Shown piece after piece: positions 26,871 through 34,727 of a DNA stretch of 64,000 nt. The DNA is from Schaalia sp. HMT-172 (GTDB lineage Bacteria > Actinomycetota > Actinomycetes > Actinomycetales > Actinomycetaceae): NCBI RefSeq assembly GCF_030644365.1, contig NZ_CP130058.1:2418001-2482000 (forward strand), read 5' to 3'. Numbering within the stretch: position 1 is the stretch's first letter; each line of letters opens with the position of its first letter. Under the pieces are notes generated by a model that had not been told where the DNA came from, made no database searches, and was given only the letters and a program-made list of their open reading frames with translations. The position numbers and the translations under genes are program-made.

Positions 26871-28343
26871 CTACTCGTGCAGGTGAGGGCCCTGATGGGG
26901 CCCCTCGCCCGTCCCCCCATCGCCCAGGACTCCGCGCGCCGCGCGACGCAGCAGGAAGTGGCGGTTCGCGAAGGCCGCGCCCACGATGAACGCGATCCAC
27001 ACCAGGGAATAGACGAGGCCGGGGCGGGTATCGTCCCACATCGCCAGGATGACGCCCATGGCCCCCATGAACGCCAGGACCACCCACGCGCCGACGGCAC
27101 CGCCGGGCGACTTGAAGTGCGATTCCTTGTGCAGGTGGGGGCGCTTACGCAGGTACACCAGGTAGGACACGACGATGACGACCCACACGCCCATGAAGAG
27201 GGTGGCCGAGACCGAGGTCACCAGCGTAAAGGCCGCGGAGATCGAGCCGCCCGTCGCCATGATGATGATAGCCGTCAGCAGGCACACGCATGACAAGAAC
27301 AGGGCGTTGAGGGGCACGTGATGCTTCGAGAGGCGCGCGAAGATGCTGGGCGCCTGCTCCTGGCGGGCCAGGCCGTAGAGCATGCGCGAGGTGGAGTAGA
27401 TGCCCGAGTTCGCGCTGGACGCTGCCGAGGAGAGCACGACGAGGTTGACGATCGTGGCCGCCGCGCCCAGGCCAGTCAGGGAGAACATCGTGACGAAAGG
27501 CGAGCGCTCGGGGCTCACCTGGTCCCAGGGGGTCACCATCATGATGGCCGCAAGGGCCGCCACGTAGAAGAGCATGATGCGCACGGGAATGGAGTTGACG
27601 GCCTTGGGGAGAGTGGTGTCCGGGTCGTCGGTTTCCGCGACCGTCGTGCCGACCATTTCGATGCCGATGAAGGCGAAGAGCGCGATCTGGAAGCCACCCA
27701 GGAAGCCGGTGAATCCGTTGGGGAAGAAGCCGCCGTGGCTCCACAGGTTCGAGACTGCGGCGGCGGTTCCCTCCTCGTCGATCGTGCCCATGGCGACCAT
27801 AGCGAAACCGACGATGACCAGGGCGATGATCGCGATGATCTTGACGAGCGCGAACCAAAACTCCGTCTCACCGAAGGCCTTGACCGTCATCGCGTTGAGG
27901 GCGAAGAGCAGCAGGGTCGTGGCGGTGATGGGGATCCACGCAGGCAGGCTCGGCCACCAGAAGTGCGTATAGCCGGTGATCGCGATCATGTCCGCGACGC
28001 CGGTGACGACCCAGCACGCCCAGTACGTCCACCCCGTCACGAAGCCCGCCCACGGGCCGATCAGGTCGCGCGCGATGTCCGCGAAGGTCGCGTACTTGCG
28101 ATCGGAGAGCAGCAGCTCGCCGAGCGTGCGCATGAACAGGAACAGGACCGCGCCGATGATCATGTAGACCAGCAGGATCGAGGGGCCCGCGACGGAGATC
28201 GTCTTGCCCGAGCCCATGAACAGGCCCGTACCGATCGCACCGCCGATGGCGATCAGCTGAATATGGCGATTCTTCAGGTTTCGCTGGAGCTTTTCGCCGC
28301 CCTCCTGACGGGGCTCGTCGTGCACGACTGGCTCGCTGCTCAT
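26871..28343 (-). CDS. Amino-acid permease, APC family (CycA/AroP-like)
   Basis: 490 residues from the ATG at 28343, with AAGGA seven bases upstream; the longer in-frame start lacks a ribosome site and adds basic low-complexity sequence. Twelve membrane segments follow the APC amino-acid-transporter order. RNLKNRHIQLIAIGGAIGTGLFMGSG is the first-helix signature, and FAFIGIEMVGTTVAETDDP marks helix 6. The closest recognised type is the D-serine/D-alanine/glycine or aromatic amino-acid proton symporter. Exact substrate is uncertain. Confidence 0.9.
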   Translation of the reverse strand: MSSEPVVHDEPRQEGGEKLQRNLKNRHIQLIAIGGAIGTGLFMGSGKTISVAGPSILLVYMIIGAVLFLFMRTLGELLLSDRKYATFADIARDLIGPWAGFVTGWTYWACWVVTGVADMIAITGYTHFWWPSLPAWIPITATTLLLFALNAMTVKAFGETEFWFALVKIIAIIALVIVGFAMVAMGTIDEEGTAAAVSNLWSHGGFFPNGFTGFLGGFQIALFAFIGIEMVGTTVAETDDPDTTLPKAVNSIPVRIMLFYVAALAAIMMVTPWDQVSPERSPFVTMFSLTGLGAAATIVNLVVLSSAASSANSGIYSTSRMLYGLARQEQAPSIFARLSKHHVPLNALFLSCVCLLTAIIIMATGGSISAAFTLVTSVSATLFMGVWVVIVVSYLVYLRKRPHLHKESHFKSPGGAVGAWVVLAFMGAMGVILAMWDDTRPGLVYSLVWIAFIVGAAFANRHFLLRRAARGVLGDGGTGEGPHQGPHLHE

Positions 28344-28525
28344 TCGTTTTCCTTTCCGCCGGTTGCCGCCCGCGGGCGGCGCTTTGCGCGGTCTTTGCGC
28401 GCGCGCGGAGCGCGCTTGACCCTCCAACGCTACCGCAATAGCCCGCCCACGTCCGAATCCAGGTGTCACATAGCACGCCTCGAGCGCTTTTCAAGCCGCC
28501 GCTGCGCACGAAGCGACCAAGCACG

Positions 28526-28544
28526 TTAGGTTAGCCTTATGACA
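28526..28544 (+). promoter_or_regulatory. DtxR/IdeR-like iron box over a start codon
   Basis: TTAGGTTAGCCTTATGACA agrees with the DtxR consensus TWAGGTTAGSCTAACCTWA at 14 of 19 positions, including the whole left half-site and centre. It overlaps the predicted ATG at 28539, a position where iron-loaded repressor would block transcription. The right half-site is weak. Confidence 0.5.
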
Positions 28545-29234
28545 TCAGAGAGCAGCTCCTCCCTCGACGAGGCCTCAACCGCCCACTCCCCCACGGCCAC
28601 CTCGGGCGCTCCCGCCCACTCCACTGAAACCACCTCCAGCAGCCCCACCACGCCCGCGCCCGTCGACGCGACACCAGAGGAGCCCGCCATGGTCGGCACC
28701 CTGGGCGCTGCCGACGCCCTCGACACTGCCGGCACCTTCGACGCTGCCGCGCACGTCCACACCATCACCAGCAACCCCACCACGCCCGCGCCCGTCGACA
28801 CGACACCAGAGGAGCCCGCCACGGCCTCGTTCCCCCTGGCCTCCACGGCTATCGTGCCCACGCAGCGCGCGGCGCGTTACGGCAAGCAGCTCGTGAGCCA
28901 CATGGCGCACAAGGTGACGGGCGCGTGGGACGAAGAAACGGCCAGCGGCTACCTGCTGTTCGACCGCGAGGGGCCGGTGCTGGGGCGCTTCGACGTGATC
29001 GCGTCACCGTCGGATCTTCGGCTTGAGCTGCGCACGACCCCCGAGCGCGCTGCTCACCTCGAGCATGTCGCGGGCATTCACCTGGCGCGATTCGGCGCGC
29101 GCGACGGCCTGGCCATCGCGTGGGAGCGCACCGACGGCTCCGAGGGCACCACTCAGGGGCCGCTGACCCCGGCCGACATTGAGGCCCACGCGCGCGAGCG
29201 CGCCAAGAAGGCGGCGCGAGAGGCGGGCCAGTAG
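28539..29234 (+). CDS. DUF2218 protein with repeated N-terminal extension
   Basis: 231 residues. The C-terminal part (about 107-200) is a DUF2218 domain: AARYGKQLVSHMAHKVTGAWDEETASGYLLFDREGPVLGRFDVIASPSDLRLELRT. Genes for this small domain are commonly found near siderophore uptake or siderophore-interacting proteins, which suits the iron-box-like site at its start. The first 100 residues are Ser/Thr/Pro/Ala-rich low complexity built from a 54-nt direct repeat (28636 and 28768, two mismatches). The domain is normally about 90-100 residues alone, so either the extension is real or translation starts further in. The ribosome site is weak. Confidence 0.75.
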   Translation: MTSESSSSLDEASTAHSPTATSGAPAHSTETTSSSPTTPAPVDATPEEPAMVGTLGAADALDTAGTFDAAAHVHTITSNPTTPAPVDTTPEEPATASFPLASTAIVPTQRAARYGKQLVSHMAHKVTGAWDEETASGYLLFDREGPVLGRFDVIASPSDLRLELRTTPERAAHLEHVAGIHLARFGARDGLAIAWERTDGSEGTTQGPLTPADIEAHARERAKKAAREAGQ

Positions 29235-29339
29235 AGCGGCGGCCTGCGGCACCTGAGCGCGGCGGAGTAGGCCGGTCGCGGCGTAGGTCCGGCGTCGCCG
29301 CACGCACAGTGGAGTTAACGCGGCATACCCCATCAATTC

Positions 29340-29441
29340 CGCACGTAATTCCCTGGCGACCACACTTTGTAGCACCCCAAAGCCGCAGAATTCCAACGTT
29401 CTGACTAGAAAGTTGAAGCACCCACAGGGGAATTACGTGCG
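29340..29441 (+). repeat. Dispersed 102-104-nt element, copy B (ACGT variant)
   Basis: Arms CGCACGTAATTCCC and GGGGAATTACGTGCG are inverted repeats. Compared with the main type, CATGC has become CACGT on the left and the matching GCATG has become ACGTG on the right, so pairing is kept. The internal GAATTCCAACGTT is conserved. Confidence 0.85.
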
Positions 29442-29616
29442 ACTTTGAAAAGGGATGCAACATCAAGGGACGTCGCACCTCTTACTGGGACCCTGTGCGA
29501 CGTCGCTCCAGGCGCTGCACCCGTTATGTAGCGCTGCACCTCTTACGTGGCGCTGCACCTGATCAGAACGGGTGCATTGCCTACAGATCGGGTGCACGAC
29601 ACACCCTCAAGAATCT

Positions 29617-29720
29617 CGCATGCAATTCCCCCGGCGGCTTCCCTTCACACACCTCAGAAACCTTGGAATTCCAACGATTTAATGTCACAATCTGAAACGC
29701 CCACGAGGGAATTGCATGCG
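29617..29720 (+). repeat. Dispersed 102-104-nt element, copy C
   Basis: Arms CGCATGCAATTCCCC and GGGAATTGCATGCG with internal GGAATTCCAACGATTT. It lies 176 bp after copy B in the same orientation, so the two are a tandem pair of different arm types. Confidence 0.85.
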
Positions 29721-29866
29721 ACTTGTGGGAACGCAGGGCACCTGCGCGTATCCGACAGAACACATGCGCAAAGCCGCCACCGGCCGATCCGCCAGCGGCC
29801 GCACACCACGAACAACCAAGCCAGCCCCGCACACCGCCGCCCAGCACACCGCCACACCAACAAACA

Positions 29867-29894
29867 ACCCCCGCAGCCGTGAGACTGCGGGGGT
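29867..29894. terminator. Strong CCCCCGCAG hairpin
   Basis: A 9-10 bp perfect GC stem (CCCCCGCAG/CTGCGGGGG) with an eight-base loop, between convergent genes. It has no clear U-tract. Confidence 0.45.
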
Positions 29895-30032
29895 GCACAG
29901 TCTGGCAACGCGCTCACTACGAGTCATTCGCCGGCGAAATGCTGCGACGATGGACCGTCAACGACACCCGCACAGGCCGAAACGACGGACCATCAACAAT
30001 GCCGGCGAAATACCGCGACGACGAAACCTCAA

Positions 30033-30050
30033 CGGCATCAGCAGATGCCG
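30033..30050 (-). terminator. Short hairpin after SRPBCC gene
   Basis: CGGCATC-AGCA-GATGCCG, a seven-base-pair stem with a tetraloop, 19 bp beyond the stop codon at 30069. Confidence 0.4.
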
Positions 30051-30068
30051 GCACGGGGGCTCAGAAGT

Positions 30069-30548
30069 TCAGCGGCCCTCGAGGTAGTTCTTGGCCGCGA
30101 CCAGGACCTGCTCCCACATGCCGATCGCGTCCTCGTACGCCTGGCGGGCCTCGGCCTCGTCGTCGGAGACGGATGCCAGGCCGGACTCCTCGACGTGGAT
30201 GGCGACGCCGCCGCGCTCCTCGGAGAGGGAGACCTCGACGCGGGTCGCGTACTCGTCGGGCAGCTCGTCGTCGGCGAGCGGGTACCAGCGGAAGGCGACG
30301 ACGTCCATGGGGTCCTCGTCGGCCTTCTCGATCAGCCAGTCGCCGGCGTCCGGGTCGCTCACGTGGTAGAGGCCATCGTCGCCGCGGCTCACCTCGTGGT
30401 CGCCCAGGGGGCCGTCGTTGACCCACCAGCCCGGCTCCGACACGAGCGCCCACGCGGCCTCGATGTCGCAGTCCACGACCACGTCGGTCTCGACGCGGTC
30501 CATGTCGTCCTCACCGTCGGCGTCAGAAGTCATGTCAAAGAAGCTCAT
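30069..30548 (-). CDS. SRPBCC (START-like) family protein
   Basis: 159 residues. An acidic N-terminus leads into VETDVVVDCDIEAAWALVSEPGWWVNDGPLGDHEV, the opening strand and helix of the SRPBCC/AHSA1 fold, and ends in a long helix (EARQAYEDAIGMWEQVLVAAKNYLEGR). AFRWYPLADDE is the central strand region. These proteins bind hydrophobic ligands; none can be named here. It has its own hairpin downstream and no close co-directional partner. Confidence 0.8.
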   Translation of the reverse strand: MSFFDMTSDADGEDDMDRVETDVVVDCDIEAAWALVSEPGWWVNDGPLGDHEVSRGDDGLYHVSDPDAGDWLIEKADEDPMDVVAFRWYPLADDELPDEYATRVEVSLSEERGGVAIHVEESGLASVSDDEAEARQAYEDAIGMWEQVLVAAKNYLEGR

Positions 30549-30718
30549 GTCTCAACGGTACCGGCTCGCGCGCTCGCAGGCACGCGAATGGACGCCCGAA
30601 GAAGCACGCGCACAGGCACATCAACACTCGGTCGCGAGGCGTCGGTACCCCGCGGTCGTCGCGCGCACGACGAGCCGCGCGTCACACGCCCTCAACCCCG
30701 CGGTCTTCGTTCGCATAC

Positions 30719-30770
30719 GACGAGGCCGTGGCAGGCCCACCGGAGATGGCGGGGCGGCCACGGCCTCGTG
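30719..30770 (-). terminator. Inverted pair of GACGAGGCCGTGGC words
   Basis: One exact 14-mer (30719-30732) and one reverse copy with a single end mismatch (30757-30770) form a 13-bp stem 14 bp beyond the stop of the DUF2249 gene. It is a plausible terminator made from two copies of the dispersed word. Confidence 0.6.
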
Positions 30771-30783
30771 CGTAGGGGGGCGC

Positions 30784-31374
30784 TCAGGCGAGGCGCGTGA
30801 TGCGGTAGCGCCAGTCGACGGGGCCTGCCTCGAGGGTTTCGACGCGGTAGTGCTGCGTCGAGTCCTGCAGGTGCGCGAACAGCGGCTCGGGCTGGTGGGG
30901 CGCGCAGATCTGGAGGTTTTCGCCGACGGGCAGGTTGTCGACCGCCGCGAAGAGGACCGCGTGGCGCACGACGCGGGGGATGGAGTGGATGACGAGCTCG
31001 TCCGCGCCGGGGCGGTGGATGACGCCGGCGCCGCCCGCGTGAACCTTGCCGTGTCCGCCGCCGTGGCCTCCGCAGCCGCAGCCGCCCGCCGTGGAGGTGA
31101 TGGGCTCGGCGGCCATCTCGTGGGGGCGCTCGGCGGGGGCCTCGGCGGCCTGGGCGGCAGCGCCGTGGCCGTGACCATGGCCGTGTCCGCCACCGTGGCC
31201 ACCGCAGCCACAGCCGCCCTGCTCGGGGGCCTGCTCGGCGCCGGGGGCCTCGGCGGGAGCGGCCTGCTCGGCGCGCGCCTTCTTACCCTCGCCACCACAG
31301 CCGCAACCGCAGCCGCCGTCCTCGGAAGGGACCGTGTTGGCGTCGACCAGCTTGAACATCTGACGATCAGTCAT
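30784..31374 (-). CDS. DUF2249 protein with Cys/His-rich metal-binding N-terminus
   Basis: 196 residues; AAGGA lies upstream of the ATG at 31374. The C-terminal 75 residues (ELVIHSIPRVVRHAVLFAAVDNLPVGENLQICAPHQPEPLFAHLQ...VDWRYRITRL) match DUF2249, a small domain often near redox, nitrogen-oxide or copper genes. The first 120 residues contain three GGCGCG clusters and His-rich runs (GGHGGGHGHGHGHG, GGHGGGHGKVHAGG), rich enough to bind several metal ions. I know of no family with this exact arrangement. Metal storage or buffering is an inference. Confidence 0.75.
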   Translation of the reverse strand: MTDRQMFKLVDANTVPSEDGGCGCGCGGEGKKARAEQAAPAEAPGAEQAPEQGGCGCGGHGGGHGHGHGHGAAAQAAEAPAERPHEMAAEPITSTAGGCGCGGHGGGHGKVHAGGAGVIHRPGADELVIHSIPRVVRHAVLFAAVDNLPVGENLQICAPHQPEPLFAHLQDSTQHYRVETLEAGPVDWRYRITRLA

Positions 31375-31456
31375 GTCTTTTCCTTATCCTCCGGCCCGCA
31401 GGGCCATTTCGGTAAACCTCATACAGTGTAGGCGCGCCTCAGCCGCGCCCGCGCGT

Positions 31457-31912
31457 TCACTTAATGAGGAACTCGGCCTCGACCTCGACGCTGACGTTGA
31501 GGGGCAGGGCGGCGACGCCGACGGCGCTGCGCGCGTGCTGGCTGCCGAAAATCTCGCCGAAGAGCTCGGAGGCGCCGTTGATGACGCCGGCCTGACCGTA
31601 GAAGTCGGGGCGCGAGGACACGAAGCCAACGACCTTGACGACGCCCGCGAGGTTGTCGATGCCGCCCGCAACGGAGGCCGCCGCGGCCAGGGCGTTGAGG
31701 GCGCACACGCGCGCCGCGTCCTTGGCGTCCTCGGGGTCCGCGCCGTCCTCGCCGACCGCGCCGATGCACACGGGCTCGCCGTTCACGACGGGGATCTGGC
31801 CGGAGGTGCGCACGACGCCGCGGTCGATGACGGCGGGCACGTAGGCGGCGACGGGGGTGGCGACGGCGGGCAGTTCTAGGCCGAGTTCAGCGAGTTTTTC
31901 GGAGGGGAGCAT
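31457..31912 (-). CDS. RidA family protein
   Basis: 151 residues from the ATG at 31912 after AAAGGACCCCT. VRTSGQIPVVNGEP, then CALNALAAAASVAGGIDNLAGVVKVVGFVSSRPDFYGQAGVINGASELFGEIFG and a final SAVGVAALPLNVSVEVEAEFLI match the RidA/YjgF family, trimeric proteins that hydrolyse reactive enamines/imines. The catalytic Arg of canonical RidA (usually RSAVGV) is seen as ARSAVGVAALP, so deaminase activity is plausible. It is a single gene; an exact 14-mer word lies in its leader. Confidence 0.88.
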   Translation of the reverse strand: MLPSEKLAELGLELPAVATPVAAYVPAVIDRGVVRTSGQIPVVNGEPVCIGAVGEDGADPEDAKDAARVCALNALAAAASVAGGIDNLAGVVKVVGFVSSRPDFYGQAGVINGASELFGEIFGSQHARSAVGVAALPLNVSVEVEAEFLIK

Positions 31913-32087
31913 AGGGGTCCTTTCGTTGTCATTGACGAGGCCGGGGCTGGTCCGTTGATCCCAGTGTAGTTGGGCGCCTCGAAGGGATGGCAGGCGGGCG
32001 CACGGGGCAGGGGGTGGGCATTCTTGACTTCCTGTGCGCTGTCTCATAGGGTGTGAGGAAGACTTGCCGACCGGTAGAGGAGGGACC

Positions 32088-32393
32088 GTGCCTGATTTTT
32101 CCATCAATGAGGAGCAGATCAAGGCCGTCGCAAAAAAACTGAACGACGTCGTGGACAGCTTCGCAGCGGACAAGGCCATTGGTCTGTTAGGCATAAGCAT
32201 TGGGGGATTCGGTTCTCTCTCACTCACGCTCACGTACACGGATTTCATGACCAAGATTGGGAAACGCCGCACGACTATCGAGACATGGCATGCGTCGACC
32301 GATACTGCGCTGCATGACACGGCAAAGCAGAGCAAGCAGAACGATCAGCAATGGGCCGCATTGTTCCGCTCGGACCTCAACCAGCCACTGTAA
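32088..32393 (+). CDS. Small helical partner of calpain-like effector
   Basis: 101 residues; GTG start after GGAGGGACC. FSINEEQIKAVAKKLNDVVDSFAADKAIG is an amphipathic helix, followed by a Gly-rich hydrophobic turn and a second helix ending ALFRSDLNQPL. Size, helical-hairpin shape and position 10 bp before a WXG/LXG-like effector suggest a T7SS export partner, analogous to the EspC-like protein at 16356. There is no recognisable enzyme motif. Confidence 0.6.
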   Translation: MPDFSINEEQIKAVAKKLNDVVDSFAADKAIGLLGISIGGFGSLSLTLTYTDFMTKIGKRRTTIETWHASTDTALHDTAKQSKQNDQQWAALFRSDLNQPL

Positions 32394-32403
32394 GGAAGCC
32401 ATC

Positions 32404-33738
32404 GTGACCGGATACTTTGAGTCACTGATCAACGACGTCCCCGGAAACGCCGATTTTCTCACCTCGCTCGCCGCCGAGTGGGATACCTACGGCAACCACT
32501 GCGACGGCCTCGCCGACGACGTGATGTCCTCGGCACACCTGGCACCCGAGTGGGCAGGTAGGGCGCGCGAGGACTTCGACAAATCACTCGAGCGCCAGCG
32601 GAACCGGTACATCAACTTGGGGGGTGATTGCACGACGGCATCCTCGGCGATCAGCGTCTATGCGGGGGCGGTACGCGCGGGGCAGAAATACATCGAGAAC
32701 CTGCGGTATCAAGCGTCAAAGCTCGACGAAGAGGTGGACAATGCTCCTATCCCCCTGGCGGCCAGAGTGGAAAACATGCCCGCAGCCAGCGTCCTCGTTT
32801 TAGAGGCGTTCATTCGAATCGAGTCCGTCAAGCGGGCCGCCGACAGGTGCGCGCAGGACCTCGCGCGCATCGTTCACATCGAGCCCGTCCAGGTTAACGA
32901 CAAGAACCCCACGGAAGTCGGGCAGATGAGACAGCTGTCGGCCGACGAGAACGCCCAGATCCAGAAGGACCTTGACGCACTCAAGAACGGGACGTTCAAC
33001 TGGGAGGGAATGAAACAGGGGCAGATCGGCGACTGCTACTTCCTGGCCTCCATGGCCGCCTTGGCCCAAACCCCGGAGGGGCAAAGAAGACTTGCTTCCA
33101 TGATTAAGCCCCACTACGACGAGCACGGCAACGTCGATGGCTACCTCGTTCGACTCCCAGACGACCCCGCTCACCCCAACGCCTCACCGGGGCGTGAGGT
33201 CTTCGTGCACAGCAAGTACATTCACGGCGCCACCCAAGGGGGGCGCGTGGGCGTCTACTCCATCCTGGAAGCCGCGTGGGGACAAAACCACCCAGGAGGC
33301 ACAAACAGCGAAGGGAACAAGCGGCCAGGCATAGGTGGTGGTATGCCGGCCGACTCTTTCAAGGTTATGACGGGGGAATCTGCTACCACACTGGAGTCAG
33401 ACGGAAGCGAAGGCAGCTACGATCTTATCGATCGAATTAGAATAGTCGCCGCCTCGAAACTACAACAACCCATGGTGGCCAGCACAATCAACACTGACGC
33501 CACCTACACACAAGGCATGGCCTCAGTTAATGCGACGGTCAATGGGCAACCCACTCAAATCGACCTCTACGAAGGGCATGCGTACACCATTGTTTCCGCC
33601 AACACAAATGGGGTAACCCTGTGCAATCCACACGGCTTCAACCCCAAAACAGGGGGTGGAAACGCGCCCGCCACCTTCACTCTGTCCTGGGACGACTATG
33701 AGAAGTACTACGGCAACACCGCAATCGGAGAGCTATAG
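32404..33738 (+). CDS. T7SS-like effector with calpain-type cysteine protease domain
   Basis: 444 residues from a GTG with GGAAG upstream. Residues 1-165 are helical and contain a Trp-Ala-Gly turn (APEWAGRAREDFDKS), like WXG100/LXG export domains. Residues 180-440 form a calpain-like (peptidase C2) protease: Cys211 in QGQIGDCYFLASMAAL, His392 in YEGHAYTIVSAN and Asn408 in LCNPHGF complete a papain-type triad, and GVYSILEAAWGQ is the family's central block. Calpain domains are rare in bacteria and are used as toxin tips. Three lipoprotein genes follow at 3-5 bp spacing. Action on competitor or host proteins is inferred. Confidence 0.85.
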   Translation: MTGYFESLINDVPGNADFLTSLAAEWDTYGNHCDGLADDVMSSAHLAPEWAGRAREDFDKSLERQRNRYINLGGDCTTASSAISVYAGAVRAGQKYIENLRYQASKLDEEVDNAPIPLAARVENMPAASVLVLEAFIRIESVKRAADRCAQDLARIVHIEPVQVNDKNPTEVGQMRQLSADENAQIQKDLDALKNGTFNWEGMKQGQIGDCYFLASMAALAQTPEGQRRLASMIKPHYDEHGNVDGYLVRLPDDPAHPNASPGREVFVHSKYIHGATQGGRVGVYSILEAAWGQNHPGGTNSEGNKRPGIGGGMPADSFKVMTGESATTLESDGSEGSYDLIDRIRIVAASKLQQPMVASTINTDATYTQGMASVNATVNGQPTQIDLYEGHAYTIVSANTNGVTLCNPHGFNPKTGGGNAPATFTLSWDDYEKYYGNTAIGEL

Positions 33739-33741
33739 GCC

Positions 33742-34233
33742 ATGCGCAAGGCTTTCCCACTCCTAAGCACCGTCGTGTCCACCTGCATGGCGGCAGGTGT
33801 CCTGCTCACGGCGTGCCTCCCGACGCCCCACACGCCAGATCCGACTCCCTCACCAACCATCACCACCGCGAGCCCGACGCCCGCGCCGTCACCTACGAGG
33901 AGCACCCCCATGCAAGCCTGCAACGGATACATCACCACCGTGGACGAAACCGCACAATTCGCCCCCGGAAAGAACCCAAACGAGCCGACCTTCGTCATCT
34001 CCAAGGTCGGTATCGAGAACGGCGCCATGTACGCCGCGATCGTCGGCGGGTGGGACGCCGGCTACCCCGGCTGGATCAAAGGCCGCCTCCTCGTCGGCGA
34101 GCCGAAGCACGTCCCAACCATCGGCACATTCACCCTCCTCGACATCACGACCGCACAGGCCGTCTACGGCCACGGCTCGGCCACCTTCTGCTTCGAACCC
34201 GACCCCGACTTCGAAGTCTCCAGCACGATCTGA
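33742..34233 (+). CDS. Lipoprotein 1 of three tandem paralogues, immunity candidate
   Basis: 163 residues with a lipobox (GVLLTACLP, cleavage before Cys25), then a Pro/Thr/Ser-rich spacer and a compact domain: CNGYITTVDETAQFAPGKNPNEPTFVISKVGIENGAMYAAIVGGWDAGYPGWIKGRLLVGEPKHVPTIGTF. It starts 3 bp after the calpain-like gene. The C-terminal half is nearly identical to lipoprotein 2. A surface lipoprotein directly after a T7SS-type toxin is the position of an immunity protein acting outside the membrane. The fold is not recognised. Confidence 0.75.
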   Translation: MRKAFPLLSTVVSTCMAAGVLLTACLPTPHTPDPTPSPTITTASPTPAPSPTRSTPMQACNGYITTVDETAQFAPGKNPNEPTFVISKVGIENGAMYAAIVGGWDAGYPGWIKGRLLVGEPKHVPTIGTFTLLDITTAQAVYGHGSATFCFEPDPDFEVSSTI

Positions 34234-34236
34234 CCC

Positions 34237-34722
34237 ATGAGATACACGCTCCGCCAGCCCGCGCACGCGGCCGCCGCCTGCGCGGGCCTGGCCCTGCTCC
34301 TCGGCGCCTGCGCGCCCACCACTCCCTTCGCCCACCCGACACCCACACCCACGTCCTCGTCCCCGACGCCCGCGCCGTCACCCACGAGGAGCACACCCAT
34401 GCCAGAGTGCAACGGATGGATCACCACCGTCGACGAAACCGCACAATTCGCCCCCGGAAAGAGCCGGAACGAGCCAACCTTCGTTATATCCGACGTTGGC
34501 ATCGAAAACGGTGCCATGTACGCTTATATCATCGGCGGGTGGGCCGACGGCTACCCCGGCTGGATCGACGACAGCCTCTACGTCGGCGAGCCGAAGCACG
34601 TCCCAACCATCGGCACATTCACCCTCCTTGACATCACGACCGCACAGGCCGTCTACGGCCACGGCTCGGCCACCTTCTGCTTCGAACCCGACCCCGACTT
34701 CAAAGTCTCCAGCACGATCTAA
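34237..34722 (+). CDS. Lipoprotein 2 of three tandem paralogues, immunity candidate
   Basis: 161 residues; lipobox LLLGACAP. The domain CNGWITTVDETAQFAPGKSRNEPTFVISDVGIENGAMYAYIIGGWADGYPGW parallels lipoprotein 1, and DNA from about 34567 to the stop is almost the same as 34082-34233, which points to recent duplication or conversion. It begins 3 bp after lipoprotein 1. The signal peptide, by contrast, resembles lipoprotein 3 (MRYTLRQP). Confidence 0.75.
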   Translation: MRYTLRQPAHAAAACAGLALLLGACAPTTPFAHPTPTPTSSSPTPAPSPTRSTPMPECNGWITTVDETAQFAPGKSRNEPTFVISDVGIENGAMYAYIIGGWADGYPGWIDDSLYVGEPKHVPTIGTFTLLDITTAQAVYGHGSATFCFEPDPDFKVSSTI

Positions 34723-34727
34723 CACCC

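Larger units (their letters stand above)
29235..30068. other. 830-bp non-coding region between convergent genes
   Basis: No supported gene. It holds element copies B and C, a block of short degenerate repeats around 'gcgctgcacctcttac' (29461-29600), a CCCCCGCAG hairpin (29867-29894), and a weak tandem repeat at about 29930-30020 in which gccggcgaaat and ggaccrtcaac recur. AT content is higher than in the flanking genes. Confidence 0.6.

Noticed and set aside
29461-29600. CRISPR-like short repeats (gcgctgcacctcttac)
   Set aside because: Units are too short, irregularly spaced and degenerate, with no spacers of constant length and no cas genes in the window.
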